Source: Escarpia spicata
Taxonomy: Eukaryota; Annelida; Polychaeta; Sabellida; Siboglinidae
NCBI GenBank assembly: GCA_963995525.1
Contig: OZ023214.1
Span: 51,077,380 to 51,141,379, forward strand
Direction of reading: 5' to 3'
Length of the DNA: 64,000 nucleotides
The notes beneath the pieces were generated by a model. That model had not been told where the DNA came from and ran no database searches. It saw only the letters and a list, made by a program, of their open reading frames with translations. A program made the translations under genes and the position numbers. Of the stretch, positions 13,601 to 28,600 are shown piece after piece; within the stretch, counting starts at the first letter, position 1; every line of letters begins with the position of its first letter.

Positions 13601-16600
13601 GGGCTCTGGTCTGGTAGGATTCTATTCGTACACCTGACTACATATATGTATATATTATCAAAGTGTTATGTCTGCATGTAAGACAGACCCGGTGTGTACA
13701 CCTGGCTTGTGGTTACAGCCATCTGGTACTACATACCAGGTTGTCAGCATAAAACTTCCGCCTCTGCTTAAACTGTCTGGTGATCTCTGTTGGCACCCTC
13801 ACTCATTACTACACCATGTCTTCATTTCATCAAGTTAAGTCTCCTACACCAGCATAGATTTGGGAGATGCCAGCTTCAGGTGTACTGATTGGATTAAAAT
13901 TAGCTGCTTTAATAAATTGGCATGTTGCTGTGGAGCCATTGTTGATGGTGGTTGAGGTTAAAACTGTGTTCAACTGAAGATTATGGATACTTCATCCTTT
14001 AGATTGTACTTATGCAAATACGACTTGGTCTTGACCTTAGATGTGACATTGATATGGCTAACAAGCCACATTTATTACTTTCCACTTTGTTCCTGAAGCC
14101 CGGGGTAAGGTTGGCCTTGATAGTTGATAGTGATCCTTGGTTTTTATTTTCCTTCCGTCACTGATCTTATTTCCCTGCCATCTCCACCACCCTTCTCCAC
14201 CTCCTGTTTCTCATTCTCATCACCACCCTTCTCCACCTCCTGCTTCTCATTCTCATCTCCACCACCCTTCTCCACCTCCTGCTTCTCATTCTCATCTCCA
14301 CCACCCTTCTCCACCTCCTGCTTCTCATTCTCATCTCCACCACCCTTCTCCACCTCCTGCTTCTCATTCTCATCTCCACCACCCTTCTCCACCTCCTGCT
14401 TCTCATTCTCATCTCCACCATCCTTCTCCACCTCCTGCTTTTCATTCTCATCTCCACCACCCTTCTCCACCTCCTGCTTCTCATTCTCATCTCCACCACC
14501 CTTCTCCACCTCCTGCTTCTCATTCTCATCTCCACCACCCTTCTCCACCTCCTGCTTCTCATTCTCATCTCCACCACCCTTCTCTACCTCCTGCTTCTCA
14601 TTCTCATCTCCACCACCCTTCTCCACCTCCTGCTTCTCATTCTCATCTCCACCACCCTACTCCACCTCCTGCTTCTCGTTCTCAATTCCACCACCCTTCT
14701 CCATCTCCTGCCTCTCATTCTCATCTCCACCACCCTTCTCCACCTCCAGCTTCTCATTCTCATCGCCACCACCCTTCTCCATCTCCTGCTTCTCATTCCC
14801 ATCTCCACCACCCTTCTCCACCTCCTGCTTCTCATTCTCAACTCCACCACCCTTCTCCATCTCCTGCTTCTCATTCTCATCTCCACCACCCTTCTCCACC
14901 TCCTGCTTCTCATTCTCATCTCCACCACCCTTCTCCACCTCCTGTTTCTCATTCTCATCTCCACCATCCTTCTCCACCTCCTGCTTCTCATTCTCATCTC
15001 CACCACCCTTCTCCACCTCCTGCTTCTCATTCTCATCTCCACCACCCTTCTCTACCTCCTGCTTCTCATTCTCATCTCCACCACCCTTCTCCACCTCCTG
15101 CTTCTCATTCTCATCTCCACCACCCTACTCCACCTCCTGCTTCTCGTTCTCAATTCCACCACCCTTCTCCATCTCCTGCCTCTCATTCTCATCTCCACCA
15201 CCCTTCTCCACCTCCAGCTTCTCATTCTCATCGCCACCACCCTTCTCCACCTCCTGCTTCTCATTCCCATCTCCACCACCCTTCTCCATCTCCTGCTTCT
15301 CATTCTCATCTCCACCACCCTTCTCCACCTCCTGCTTCTCATTCTCATCTCCACCACCCTTCTCCACCTCCTGCTTCTCATTCTCATCTCCACCACCCTT
15401 CTCCACCTCCTGCTTCTCATTCTCATCTCCACCACCCTTCTCTACCTCCTGCTTCTCATTCTCATCTCCACCACCCTTCTCCACCTCCTGCTTCTCATTC
15501 TCATCTCCACCACCCTACTCCACCTCCTGCTTCTCGTTCTCAATTCCACCACCCTTCTCCATCTCCTGCCTCTCATTCTCATCTCCACCATCCTTCTCCA
15601 CCTCCAGCTTCTCATTCTCATCGCCACCACCCTTCTCCACCTCCTGCTTCTCATTCCCATCTCCACCACCCTTCTCCACCTCCTGCTTCTCATTCTCATC
15701 TCCACCACCCTTCTCCATTTCCTGCTTCTCATTCTCATCTCCACCACCCTTCTCCACCTCCTGCTTCTCATTCTCATCTCCACCACCCTTCTCCACCTCC
15801 TGTTTCTCATTCTCATCTCCACCATCGTTCTCCACCTCCTGCTTCTCATTCTCATCTTCACCACCCTTCTCCACCTCCTGCTTCTCATTCTCATCTCCAC
15901 CACCCTTCTCCATCTCCTGCTTCTCATTCTCATCTCCACCACCCTTCTCCACCTCCTGCTTCTCATTCTCATCTCCACCACCCTTCTCCACCTCCTGCTT
16001 CTCATTCTCATCTCCACCACCCTTCTCCACCTCCTGCTTCTCATTCTCATCTCCATCACCCTTCTCCACCTCCTGTTTCTCATTCTCATCTCCACCACCC
16101 TTCTCCACCTCCTGCTTCTCATTCTCATCTCCACCACCCTTCTCCACCTCCTGCTTCTCATGCTCATCTCCACCACCCTTCTCCACCTCCTGCTTCTCAT
16201 GCTCATCTCCACCACCCTTCTCCAACTCCTGCTTCTCATTCTCATCTCCACCACCCTTCTCCACCTCCTGCTTCTCATTCTCATCTCCACCACCCTTCTC
16301 CACCTCCTGCTTCTCATTCTCATCTCCACCACCCTTCTCCACCTCCTGCTTCTCATGCTCATCTCGTATCCTTGTGCTTTGATTGATGTCGATCGGAGAA
16401 CCATCATTAAGCTTGTCAGGTGGATCTGTTAATTCTGTTTGCTACTGCAAAGGGTCAATGCCATAAACTTTCAGATGGTTTTTCTTCACATCTTTGATTC
16501 CTCACATGGTACATATGAAATCTAGGCATTTGCCTTCAGTGGTGGATAAACTTGTACACATAGTTAAACACTTCATTGTCACACATTAAACTTTAGCTGT

Positions 16601-19600
16601 CAAGTTTAATTTCAATAAAGTATAATCATGGTTGTGTTAGTATATTTACACAATTATGTACATTTGTAATTTGCTAATATTTAATAGCAAATTACAAACC
16701 ACATTTAACTTATGTCAGTGTTTCGGTTTTGTAGCAAATTCTTGTTGCAGGGTAATTGTTAAGAAAATCTGTATTTTCTAGAACTCCGCTACAGCATTAC
16801 TGACTGAATTATGGAATGAGTTTATTAAATGTCTATACCAGTTGGCAGCATATATATATACGTAGTAGTAGCAGTAGTAGGTTTTATTTGGAATTGTATA
16901 TATCATACATACAAATATAAACAATCCGTAAAACAATTAAGGCTGTAACCAGTTTGTTTTAATTATTCCAATATAAGATGATAATGATTACGTAAACTAG
17001 TCGCCGTCAAACCTCCTACACGTGTAGTTATATGTCTTAATATGCGCAGTAATCCATCCTTTGAATACTTGCACACTACTCAATTTACTTTAAGATAAGG
17101 TACCTAGCAATGATGTAACCTTATTACCAGATGTTAAAAATCAAGAATTTGATGGTCTTACCATAGTTATAAATTAATCAAACTTGATTTCCTATACATG
17201 TAACAGTTGTGTGAGTGGTTGTGTAATAATTATTTTTAGATATTGTATCGATACTCCGTCTTATTAGGTATTATATGGGTAATATAATTCATGCTTTTCT
17301 AGGTCACTAAACATATGTGCACAACCCACTGCTGATGACGGTGTAATAATGTACACATTTGAATAATTCATGAGCATTCCTAGATCTCATTTAACATACT
17401 GTTGTGCTCTCTGTATTACCAGTGGCTTACAATTATATGAATTCATAGTTGGGTGGTTAAGTTTGATTAATGGAAGTTTACAGTGGAAATAAATCTGAAA
17501 TAAATGCTTGAAATTAGTATTAGTGTCATTGAAGCAATGTTCAAAACGTCAGTAAGCAAATTTGGCGAGCAATTTAACCATGTTGGCATGATCCTAATCT
17601 GGTTTGGAGCTTAAGTCTAAATGTATAACATGGAACTGTGCCAGGCTGGGAATGTGTCACTGCCAGTGTTAACACTGACCTTTTGGACAGTTTGAATAGT
17701 ATCCATGAATAGAGGCATCCATTATGGTTACAATATGCCATGGTCATAGATGCAAAATGGGGCATGTTCCCCATTTACTGGGGGTGTGGGGGTACTACAA
17801 ATCATTAAATGTATCCCAGTCAACTGTTCGTAGTTGCACACACATTTGTTAACATCACTGGTCTGGCATTTTACTACGTTTACAGACTGTATGCATACTC
17901 AGCAGTAATTATGTCCAAGGTGTACACCATGCTTGCATCCATGTTTTCAGTGTCCAGTAATTGGCAGTATTTTTTAACTCTGCACAGTGGGACTGCACTG
18001 AGCAGCTACAGTTCATACACAGTCACACGTGTAAATAGACAATGTTGGCAATATGCCAGTGAACAACTACTTGGGAACACACATTTAGTGATGAGAGAAA
18101 TAACCAAATGCGTTCATGCATGACATTTAGTCATAAGTGGATTCACCTGTATTCTAAATTCCCCTGTCTGTTCAGTCAAGACAGATGCATTTATTGTAGT
18201 ACTGTTAATTAGCTCGTCTTAACTTTTTGCCAAGTTTGATTGACACAGTTTGTAGTATTTGTCAATGACAAATGTTGCTCTTCTGATTAGTTGCAGAAAA
18301 TGTCCTATGTATGATCGATGACAGTCAACTCTCTTTCATCCTGGTTCCTGACGCTTAGAAAATATCTTAGTTTTGTTTCAAATCATGTGGCTTGTTTACA
18401 TTAGACAAAATCAAAATTATGAAAATGCACATGCCATTGCAACTTGTGATTTTGGTGTGTAGAATGTCCTCTGTAGTAAATGGTAAACTTAGATGATGAT
18501 TCAATGCCAACTGTAAACACAACTAAGGTACAAATGATTATGAATTCATCAATAACATTCTACTGTAAATACATGAAATTGTTATACTGTCTGTAATCAC
18601 TCTTACATGTACACTTTGGTGTCCTAGACCCTTTATTTGGAATTATTTTGTCATTTTGGAATAACTGCTGGATTTATTTTGAAAAAAAATGTGTTTTAAA
18701 ATACATGTACTTCATAAAGAAACTATGGCTTACTTGTTTTTGTACTTAATCGAACGTTTTCAAAAAAATCCATCTTATCCCTGCAATGTGAAACACTTTG
18801 TGCCTGAATGGATCCAGTGGCTAAATGGCTATATTCTGGCCATGTTGTCTTTTTAAATGCATCTGCTGTGTGTTGTTTTGTAGAAGAGTTTGTTGCGCAT
18901 GGATCCAACGTGAACTGTCTGGCCCTGGGGCACAAGTCAGGGAGGGTGATGGTGACAGGGGGTGAGGACAAGAAGGTCAACATGTGGGCGGTGGGCAAGC
19001 CAAACTGCATCATGGTAAGTGGCTGACATGGTGTCATCATTTGTCAGAATGTGGTGTTTGGAAAATCTGTAAGTGGCCAACATTTAATATTTTATGTTAG
19101 AATCTTATGGAGAAATCCATCATCCGGGCTGGTTTCGTGAAGCATTCTTACCATACATTTGCAATGTATGAACCTTTGTATGAAAATTCCCAACGGATGA
19201 ATCCATTATGTAAATTTTTGCCTAACAATCAGGGTGGACAAGCTTACTAAAATAAATGCCTCGGGTATGAAGCTTCGGACATTCTACCATATTTTTGATT
19301 GAAATCCTGGCCTTCCAAAACTTGTCTTTTCACAAAAAAACATAGGGTAAAATTGTTTAGCGAGAACAGTAAAAATGGGAAGTGGGAAAGATGTAGGCCA
19401 TACTATTGATATATCATCAAATCAGTATGTAATCATGGTTGCTAAGATGAATGTTGACAGAGTACACACACATTACAATTGTGACATCAGATTCTGGATT
19501 CGTAAATTTTTTGCCGTGCTTGAATCAAGATTTGTACAGATATTCTTAGGTATATAACGTAATCTTTATTATGTGTGTCTGCATAAGTTCCTTCATACGG

Positions 19601-22600
19601 TATGAATATCTGGAGACTGTTCATCAAGACATGTTTTGTGAACATTAAAGCTTTAACTTTTTACTGCGCAACCAAGCCAAAAGCGTCCAACCCCTCCTGT
19701 GCGTAAGCCTTCCAAAACCGCCCAGAGAATTCACTTCTCTTAGGCCTTTGTATACTGTGATCAGATCTTTCTTTTACAATAACTAACCAGGCCAAATTGG
19801 TGACCTAGATTCCATAAGAGTCAAGAATACACATGCTTTCGCCATCTTGTGAATGTGAAAGCAGTTTGCGTTTGTGAATTAAGAGAGTTTATTTGGAAGG
19901 AAGTTGAGTTGTGTTCGTTAGAATGAATTCAACATCGCGCGGCATTTGGCAAATTTTATTGAGATAGTTTTCCACCAATTTCGAGTAAGAAACCGATGTA
20001 TATATCATCAGTAGTGTTGACAATGACCACAGTGTTCTATTATCGTCCATTAATGATATCAATGTCACTTTTAGACATGGAGATATCCAGCAGATAACCC
20101 GTTGTCGGCGTCTTCATTTCACTGTATATATGCAACCATCATGTTGGTGGCACCGTCCATACCTTGTTTAATATGTTTATTTTGCTGTAATTTGGTACCA
20201 TAATCACATTGATAACGCTAAGGGAACATGTAGTTGTGAAAGAGGTTGCTGTCTTTTTTTACATTTTGAGTGTTGATTTATTTTATATTGGAACTAAACA
20301 TTCCATTCAGTAATATTAATGGTAGCCATTTTGTAAATTATGATTTTTATGTTTTCACGCATTTTGATGTAATTTTATGAAATAATGTGATTGGATAAAT
20401 GTTTTACTAGGGTAAAAATAACATATATTGCTACATTTGTTTCAGTGGAACATTTATGGTAGGTTCTGTGAATTTGTTGGTATAGCATGATGAAATTTAC
20501 ATTTTATTTTGTCATCGTAATTGTTGAAGTTCACTTCAAGGTCTGAAACTTGATTGAATGCAACACAGCAATTTTAACAACATATTTTGTTCAAACATTA
20601 ATTTCTATGTACAATGAAAATTAATTTCATGTATTTTTGATGCACCGGTTGTTGAGATATCCAAATTTTAATTCAAGCAACACAATATAATTCACAATTG
20701 GCCGCCATCTTCAAATTGTCTGTCTACAGTGCGCAGGGTGTAAAATAAGAAGGCTGTCTACCCAATAATCAACCAGAAATGCCCAAGTAATTATCTTGAG
20801 CACTGACATTCATATTGTGGACCTCCTTGCAGACGCACATCTGAATGTGAAAGAAAATCTTGTTACAGTAATTATTAGCAATTTTACTTGGTAACAATCG
20901 ACATGGGGTGTGGCAGTTAAATGTAGATTTTCTTTAGACTGATTCTAATCTATGGCTGCTCTGTACTTAGACGTTTTCATAGCATCATGAGTGCAAAAAA
21001 CTATTATTTAAAAATTGTATCAGTAAATTGTAAATATTATTATGATGTTGTCCTGGTGTTTGACCAATGGTTCAACACTAGTACCAATGCTACTGCAATT
21101 GAAAATTAATATTAAAATATTAATATAAAAAAATTCAGAATAGTTAATGCAAAACAGAACATAAAATAATGTTTTTGTGGTCTGTGATTGAGTTCCATCA
21201 ACAGAATTGGGTGTGGCACCTAACTGCATTAATTTTGGATGTTAATGTCCATACAAGTTGTAACTTGTCAGACATCTGAATCTCATCATGTTCTAATTAT
21301 ATGTTTTAGTAGCACCTACTGGCACTGTCAGGCAGAAACTGTTTTTTGTCAAGATTGCTAAAAAAATTTAGCAAAATGTTTTGATGACTGGGTGAGCATA
21401 TGAGTAATGGTAACCAGCTGGAGGAGGTGGGTGAATGAAATACCTAAGTGGGAGCTTGAGTGAAGAGATGTAACAGCTGGGGCAGTGGAGTAGAGGAGAT
21501 GAGGTCTGACAGCTTCATTAGAGGAGACTAATGAAGTGTTCCTGTGCAGACTGCAGGGATGAGGGGAGGCTGAGGGAGGAGGTAGCGTGGTATTGTATTG
21601 TGGGTGTGGGGACATTATGATAGATAGGATAAAGAGGAAATGTTACATGTAACAAGATGTAAACATTAATAAATATCTTTGTCTGCTGTTGTACCAAGAG
21701 GGTTGTACATGGCGGAAGTTATTTACCTTCCTTTGTCTTGAACCAAACCTGTCATGTATTGACTGGTGTTTTGAGGTGTATAACCTTAAAAGGATTCTTT
21801 TCAAAGTTTCTTAGGGCCTTACCTTGCCTCAAAGTCCTTTCAAAAGCCAAATAAGCATGGCTTTCATTTGGGAAACACACAGTGCTGATTATGTCCACTC
21901 AGGGAAAAGTGAAAACTTTCTAAATGAAAACTATTGTTTGAGAGTAAGGTAAAAACACGGATTACTCATGATGAGTCTAAAAGAGATTTTGCAGAGACAG
22001 GCTGAGTGAAGGACTGGAGATAAATATTATTATATTTTGATTATAGAAGAATGATCAAACTTACACAGAACTCAAAACAAATTAGTATAGAACAAAAATG
22101 TACATGGCAAATGGATTAATTACTGGAAGGTATCATGGTGTGATACAGTTTTTTTTATCAGACTTTCCTGTGGACTGCAGGAACAATTCTACACATAATT
22201 GTAAACTGTATTAACACATTATATTTATTTTGAACTCAGTGATGCTGAACTGTTGCAGAGCCTATCTGGCCACACAAGTCCTGTAGAGGCCGTTCGATTT
22301 GGCAATGCAGAAGAGATGGTTGTTGCTGGATCAATGTCGGGGGCACTCAAAATATGGGACTTGGAGGCTGCAAAAAGTAAGTTGCCTGTTATTTGAGCTG
22401 GGTTTGGTTGGTACACAAGTTCTGTGGGGAGTGTGTAGTTACTAGTCCTCTTGGCATTGTAGGTTTCTTTTCAGAACGTTAAGGTCATCCACAAGACATC
22501 CAGTCTTAAATAATAAATTTCCAATTGCTCATCAGAACTTCAACAAAAAGTAAATGACAGGTGTGTTTTTATTTTTATTATGTTGATAAGATATTATCGA

Positions 22601-25600
22601 CTGTCAAAAGGGTTTTTCTCAACAATCAACAGATTAAGATGTGTACCAAAGATATTTCTTACAAGGCGCAAAAATAGACACATTTATTTGGCCTGTTGCA
22701 ATCCATAATTATTTTTCACTTGTTGTGCCAGAACACTTCTTTAGAGGTAAACTTATACTTTAAAAATAACAAATAAAGTTTTGAAGGACTTATTTTTAAA
22801 TGTGCACTGATGAGAAACTGGGAATTTGTTTTACTTGTGGCCTTATTATGGTTGTTGCAAGCTGTTTGGGGAATATGCTTTGAAACATGTGGTGCTAACA
22901 CCATTTTTTTGCAGCTATTTTAGTGTTTGTAAGTCTGTAATTGTTTTTGAAAGTCTTCCAGATGTACATATTATATGCTGATTACAAGAATCACATAGTG
23001 GTCTACTGTTTATTGTGTGTTCGTTTGCATGTATGCCTGAGTGCAATGGATACCATTAAACAGAATACAATTTTATATTAATAATAATAAACAATCACAC
23101 ATGCACAATTTATTATGTAGCCCTAAAAATGACCTGTAAACATGTAATCATATCGTTAGTTCAAATTGTGTTGATTTCTGTTAGAAATACTAAACGATTT
23201 GTTGATTGCAAGTTCCTGAAGATGACATGTTATTTCTTTGCAGTTGTACGGACGTTAACGGGTCACAAGTCAAACATACGGAGTTTAGATTTCCATCCAT
23301 ACGGTGACTTTGTAGCTTCAGGTTCACTAGACACAAATATTAAGGTATGTATTGTTGCTTGTATTTTTTTTCTTCTAATAAAATATATATAAATGAATGC
23401 ATAAAACATTAATAATTGATTGAAGTCGTATGTATTTTTCTGGTGTACCACTTATGGTCATGTGATCAGAGACTTCTGGTCTTGCGTTCATTGGTGTGTC
23501 ATATGAAGGTACTCTTATGATATTATAAAATACAACTATTTGGTAAAATGTTCATCAGGTCGGGGGAATAAATTATCTAAATGCAACCATTTGTTCAATT
23601 GATTATAACGATATAACATCTGTTCTGTTTTCCAGTTATGGGATATAAGAAGAAAAGGTTGTATATTTACTTATAAGGTAAGTCTGATTGTATCAGTGAT
23701 AATACAGATCCGTGTCACCTACATGCACCTACATAAGTTATAACTATTGAGTGTAGCTAGATAGATAGCTAGGTATTAATCGTCAGTATATATGAAATGC
23801 AAATTCTGAAGATACCAGAAAGGTAACATGTGACATATATAAAAAAAAACATATTTTATGCAAATACACAGCATTGTTGCTTATATATTGACCAACAACA
23901 TACAGTTATAAATGCATCAATTTTATGTCCAATGATTATCCTTTGTGTACACTTGGAATAGTAATATATCTTACAATTGCTTAATAATCTTGAGAAAATG
24001 CAGATGAGGTATTTTTTGTCTTTTCATGTCTCGAAAACAATTTATGCACAATTCTTGTGGATTAGGCAATGGTTATGCAAAATCGTGCGTGGTCCATCTA
24101 AAAACATTCACCATTTTTGTACTCTGAAAGGACTGTTCTGTTCTGCATTCTAAAAAGTATGATGACCAAAACCAGTTCTTGTTTTTGTACTGATTCTTAC
24201 ATATTTAATGGCTATAGATGTTCATTTCGTACTTGACAGGGCCATACAAATTGTGTGAACAACTTGCGGTTTAGTCCGGACGGACGGTGGATCGCATCTG
24301 CAGGGGAAGATGGCATTCTCAAGGTAAGAGACTCCTCCAACTTATAGGTGAAATATTCTCCAAACAGATAGTTCTTTTGTGTGCTGTGTCTGGCTAAAGT
24401 AACAAATTTTGGTCAATCATGGTTACAGTGCCTTAAACGTTTGGATATTTCTTATAGTAATATATACTTCTTTGTATGTTACAAGGGTAATTTTGTAACC
24501 TGTTATAAACTTTACTTCTTTGAATGTTACAAGGGTAATTTTGTAACCTGTTATAAACTTGCATTGGCTGTTTTAATCTTCTCATCATCAGTGTTCAACC
24601 CAACACACCCTTGCTGTCAGAATGTTTGGGTCAACCCGTCAATGGGGCTTTGCATAAATTGTGCATTATAAAACAGTATGGTTAGCTAGTTATTTGAGCA
24701 GTAAGTTTTTTCAAATACGCTGTACTGTGCAATATTCATTCGCAGCATCAGTTCATGATCTAATGGGATGCAGTAGCAGGAACAAGTGTGGAATTAATTT
24801 GACCATGAAGGGGTTAAATAACATGCTGTATTTATGTTAACCTAATCATGACTTTGTTATGATGAAAGATAAATTGTATTAAGATATTTCATCACTGACA
24901 GCCACCTGCATATTATCTGTATACCAGTATTGATTTACTTTGCACATATTTAAAACTCTTCATTAAGAAGTGTTGGTTCAATTAAAAAGATTGCCTCCAG
25001 AAAGTGGACAAACTGCACTAGAAAAGACCTTAGTATTGTGACAATAGCAGACTATTTGATATACCGAACATGACTCCTCTCGTTGGGTCTTTGTATTGGT
25101 GCATCATACACATGAATGACATCATAACTGGTAGTATTGTTCACTGTTACTTTTGACAACCTTTCAAAGTTTGGTTGAGAAGCATTTCATGTGTGGCACA
25201 TTCCATTATTGAAATGTCGTTTGTATCACTATTTAAATTAACATCATCACTACAGTGTGTGTGGAATGACTTGATGGAAAAATAACCAGTAACCAATCAT
25301 CATAGCCCAGAACAAAAGACATGCAAAATAAATGGATGTTTTTGTAGCAGTCTTACGTTTTGTATTATAATTCTACTTCTATTGGTGTTCTCTCCATGAG
25401 AGTAGCTTTGCTGTTTGCAGGAGTGGCCCATATTGTGTAAATTTTGCACTGTTGTGTTTGTTCACTGATATATCATTTTACCAAATCGAGTTCCAGACAT
25501 GCATCGGTAAGCATGACTTACAGAAATATGTGCGTGCAAGGAACACACTGTGGTGATGTGTGTATTGCAGTGTATCGTTACATGGATTCTGCATTTCAGT

Positions 25601-28600
25601 TATGGGATCTGACAGCTGGCAAACTTCTGACAGACCTCAAGCTTCACAATGGGCCAGTAACAACAGTTGAGTTTCATCCAAATGAATTCCTTCTGGCCTC
25701 GGGCAGTGCAGACAGGTAGGGGTTGTTTTCGCACCAGTGTATCATGTTTATGGAAAATGTGTACGTTGTTTAATACCTGCAGGCAAAATAACAAATGGTT
25801 TATAGGGTATATTAACATGGTTTATTTTATTCTGTCCTGAATTTGGACTCATGTTTGCTATAATTGTTTGTATTTGCTACAAAGCTGAAAAAGACAAAAT
25901 ACAGTTTAATGGTCTCTTATTAAAATGAAACAGTCTGTTTCTCATTTTGTTTTATTGTAATGTTCTTAAAACTATGATAAATATGTTGAAGGTTTACTGC
26001 CAGCCACAGTATGTTTAATAACCCCATAACAGGGTTTGCAATTTCAAAGTTTTGCCTCAAACAAGCTTTATTGGCTATATTGCTGATTTGGGCTGTGTTA
26101 ATAGCAATACCCACCGATGTTCGACATGTTGACATTTTCCTAAATTTAACACAACCAGTAGAACAGACTTCCTATTGCAAATTACTGCCATGGCTGATTC
26201 CAGCTAGCAGAACAGACCACCACGCTGATGTATAATAACTGTACATATTTAACAGATATTTATTTATTGTTAGTAATAGAGAATTAATAACAGGTGTATT
26301 TATATTCAGAATGACAGATGCATGTTTCTTAGTCTGCTGATTGTGATATTTTCTGTAGGACTGTGAAGTTCTGGGACTTGGAGACATTCCAGCTAGTTTG
26401 TTCTACAGACAACGATGCTACTCCGGTCAGGTCAGTTGAACTTCATCGAGAAATGTATTATTGAGAAATCTTAGAAGGTCCTCTCAAGCCTGTTTTCTCC
26501 CTCTTCATAGTTCACACATATTTCACGAAAAATAAAATCTATTATCAGTGACTATGACATGTTTGCATGTTTGTGGAAATGTATTTAGCAACTGTGTCGA
26601 AATCATCAGACAACCTGTTAAATTATTTTTGGGCTGGTCTGGTCAAAAATGGCAAAGTAACATTACCTTTATATATTGTGATATTGCCATAAGGCCACTG
26701 ATCTATTACACAAATTAGCATAGAACAACAGTCGACACATCAACTTATTTTCATAACGTCATGTTTAATGCAATAACTACATCACTAATGATTAAAAGTA
26801 ACTTGCGTGAAGCCATGTTCCTGACCACATGTTTCTGGCAATTCCTGCTGCCATTTGTTTTGGATGTTTTCTGTATGCTTTAGGATGGATATTTTTTCCA
26901 CAGCCTGCCTGTGGTCGAGATGTTCAGTGGCTGCTTGCACTTTCACTTGGAGAGTCTATGTTTGTATGGTTGATATGTCCTGCGGCTGCTTACAGGTGTA
27001 TATTCTGCCACTCGGAGGGCCTGTGTCTATATGGTTAAGATGTGTGGATGCTTTCAGCTGTATATTCTTCCACATGGAGGGCCTGTGTCTATATGGTTAA
27101 GATGTGTGGATGCTTTCAGGTGTATATTCTTCCAGTTGGAGGGCCTGTGTCTATATGGTTAAGATGTGTGGATGCTTTCAGGTGTATATTCTTCCAGTTG
27201 GAGGGCCTGTGTCTATATGGTTAAGATGTGTGGATGCTTTCAGGTGTATATTCTGCCACTCGGAGGGCCTGTGTCTATATGGTTAAGATGTGTGGATGCT
27301 TACAGGTGTATATTCTTCCACTTGGAGGGCCTGTGTCTATGTGGTTAAGATGTGTGGATGCTTTCAGGTGTATATTCTTCCACTTGGAGGGCCTGTGTCT
27401 ATATGGTTAAGATGTGTGGATGCTTACAGGTGTATATTCTTCCACTTGGAGGGCCTGTGTCTATAATGGTTAAGATGTGTGGATGCTTTCAGGTGTATAT
27501 TCTTCCACTCGGAGGGCCTGTGTCTATACAGCGGCATGCAGGATTCATTGAAGGTGTTTGGCTGGGAGCCGGCACGCAGCTATGACACCATCGCAATGGG
27601 CTGGGGCAAAGTTGCTGACATATCTATCGCACAAAACCAACTGGTATGATATGCCTTCAACCAGTCATGCAGTTTTATGGATATTACATGTAAAACAGTT
27701 GTAGACTTCAAGAAATTATTTTGTTTTGTGTATATATACTCACATCTATGCACACAATCATGGACGCAGTTGCACACACGTGTGCATGCACACACATTGT
27801 GCATGCATGTGAGCACACATGCATGCATATTAATTTCAGTTTAACATGGCAATTGTTTGCCTTGCAGTGTAAATGTTGCCCAAGAAATTGAGAGATCTGT
27901 AATATTGCTTAAACTAGTTTTCATTATCATAGGTTGAATAATTATTTATGCTACTTGTGTGAAATAAAGGCAATCTTACACAGTCTCATTTGCATATTGG
28001 TAACATGGTAGACTCAGACACTGAAACATAATAATTACTTTTGTGCTGTGCTGCAACTTGTAGCTCTATTCTTTGTCTCGCTGTCTTCAGATTGGTGCGT
28101 GCTTCTCACAAACAAATGTGTCGGTATACGTCGTTGACATACAGGTGAGTTTGACTGTCACACAGTTTCTTTCTGTACATGCATCCGCATGTCTGTGTAT
28201 GCATGTTTTATACATAATGTTACTATTATCTAGACTATATAATTCACCCTGTTTATTACTGTGGGAAATGCATTGTGTTAAAAACTTAATACCGCTTTGC
28301 TATCATAATAAATGTGACAGTCATGTGACATGCATTGTAGAATGAAAAACACAATGGAGATATGTTCAAAAACTTGGCTTCAGATAGAAATAAATAATCT
28401 TGATCATTTGTAAGTATGTTATCATTGCTGTGTTGGTTTCAGAGGATACCTCCGCTCGGAAACCTGCCGTCGGAAGCGTCAACAGAAATGTCGCCACCAA
28501 TGACGGCAAGGTAGGACTTACACCTGTAACTTGTGAACAAATGTCATTGCCCAGGACGTGTGTTGTGGTGTTTACGTACAAGTGAAGACATCACACCTTA

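Larger units (their letters stand above)
9725..14179. other. Intron 1, middle segment
   Basis: Mostly plain intron. It includes the hairpin at 11521, a mariner-like mini element at 12111, a G13 run at 12736-12748, a (TA)n run at 13123-13139 and a near-palindrome at 13334-13360 (AGTTGATATATAAT and its complement). A 101-codon open frame at 11153-11458 lies in slightly GC-richer sequence but shows no domain and no convincing splice sites. Confidence 0.4.

Noticed and set aside
14124..16386. Very long plus- and minus-strand open frames (up to 752 codons) of Ser/Pro or Glu/Gly repeats
   Set aside because: They are the unavoidable result of a stop-free 39-bp repeat read in several frames on both strands, inside an intron of a well-supported gene.
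26829..27585. Overlapping 60-81-codon frames rich in Cys/Trp/Leu
   Set aside because: Out-of-frame readings of the 62-bp acceptor array; the true coding frame is exon 9 of KATNB1.
28400..28585. Alternative frame of exon 11 ([11 protein letters not shown]...)
   Set aside because: Inconsistent with the phase-0 end of exon 10 and with the phase needed by exon 12, whose RRSFVTERP matches the family.
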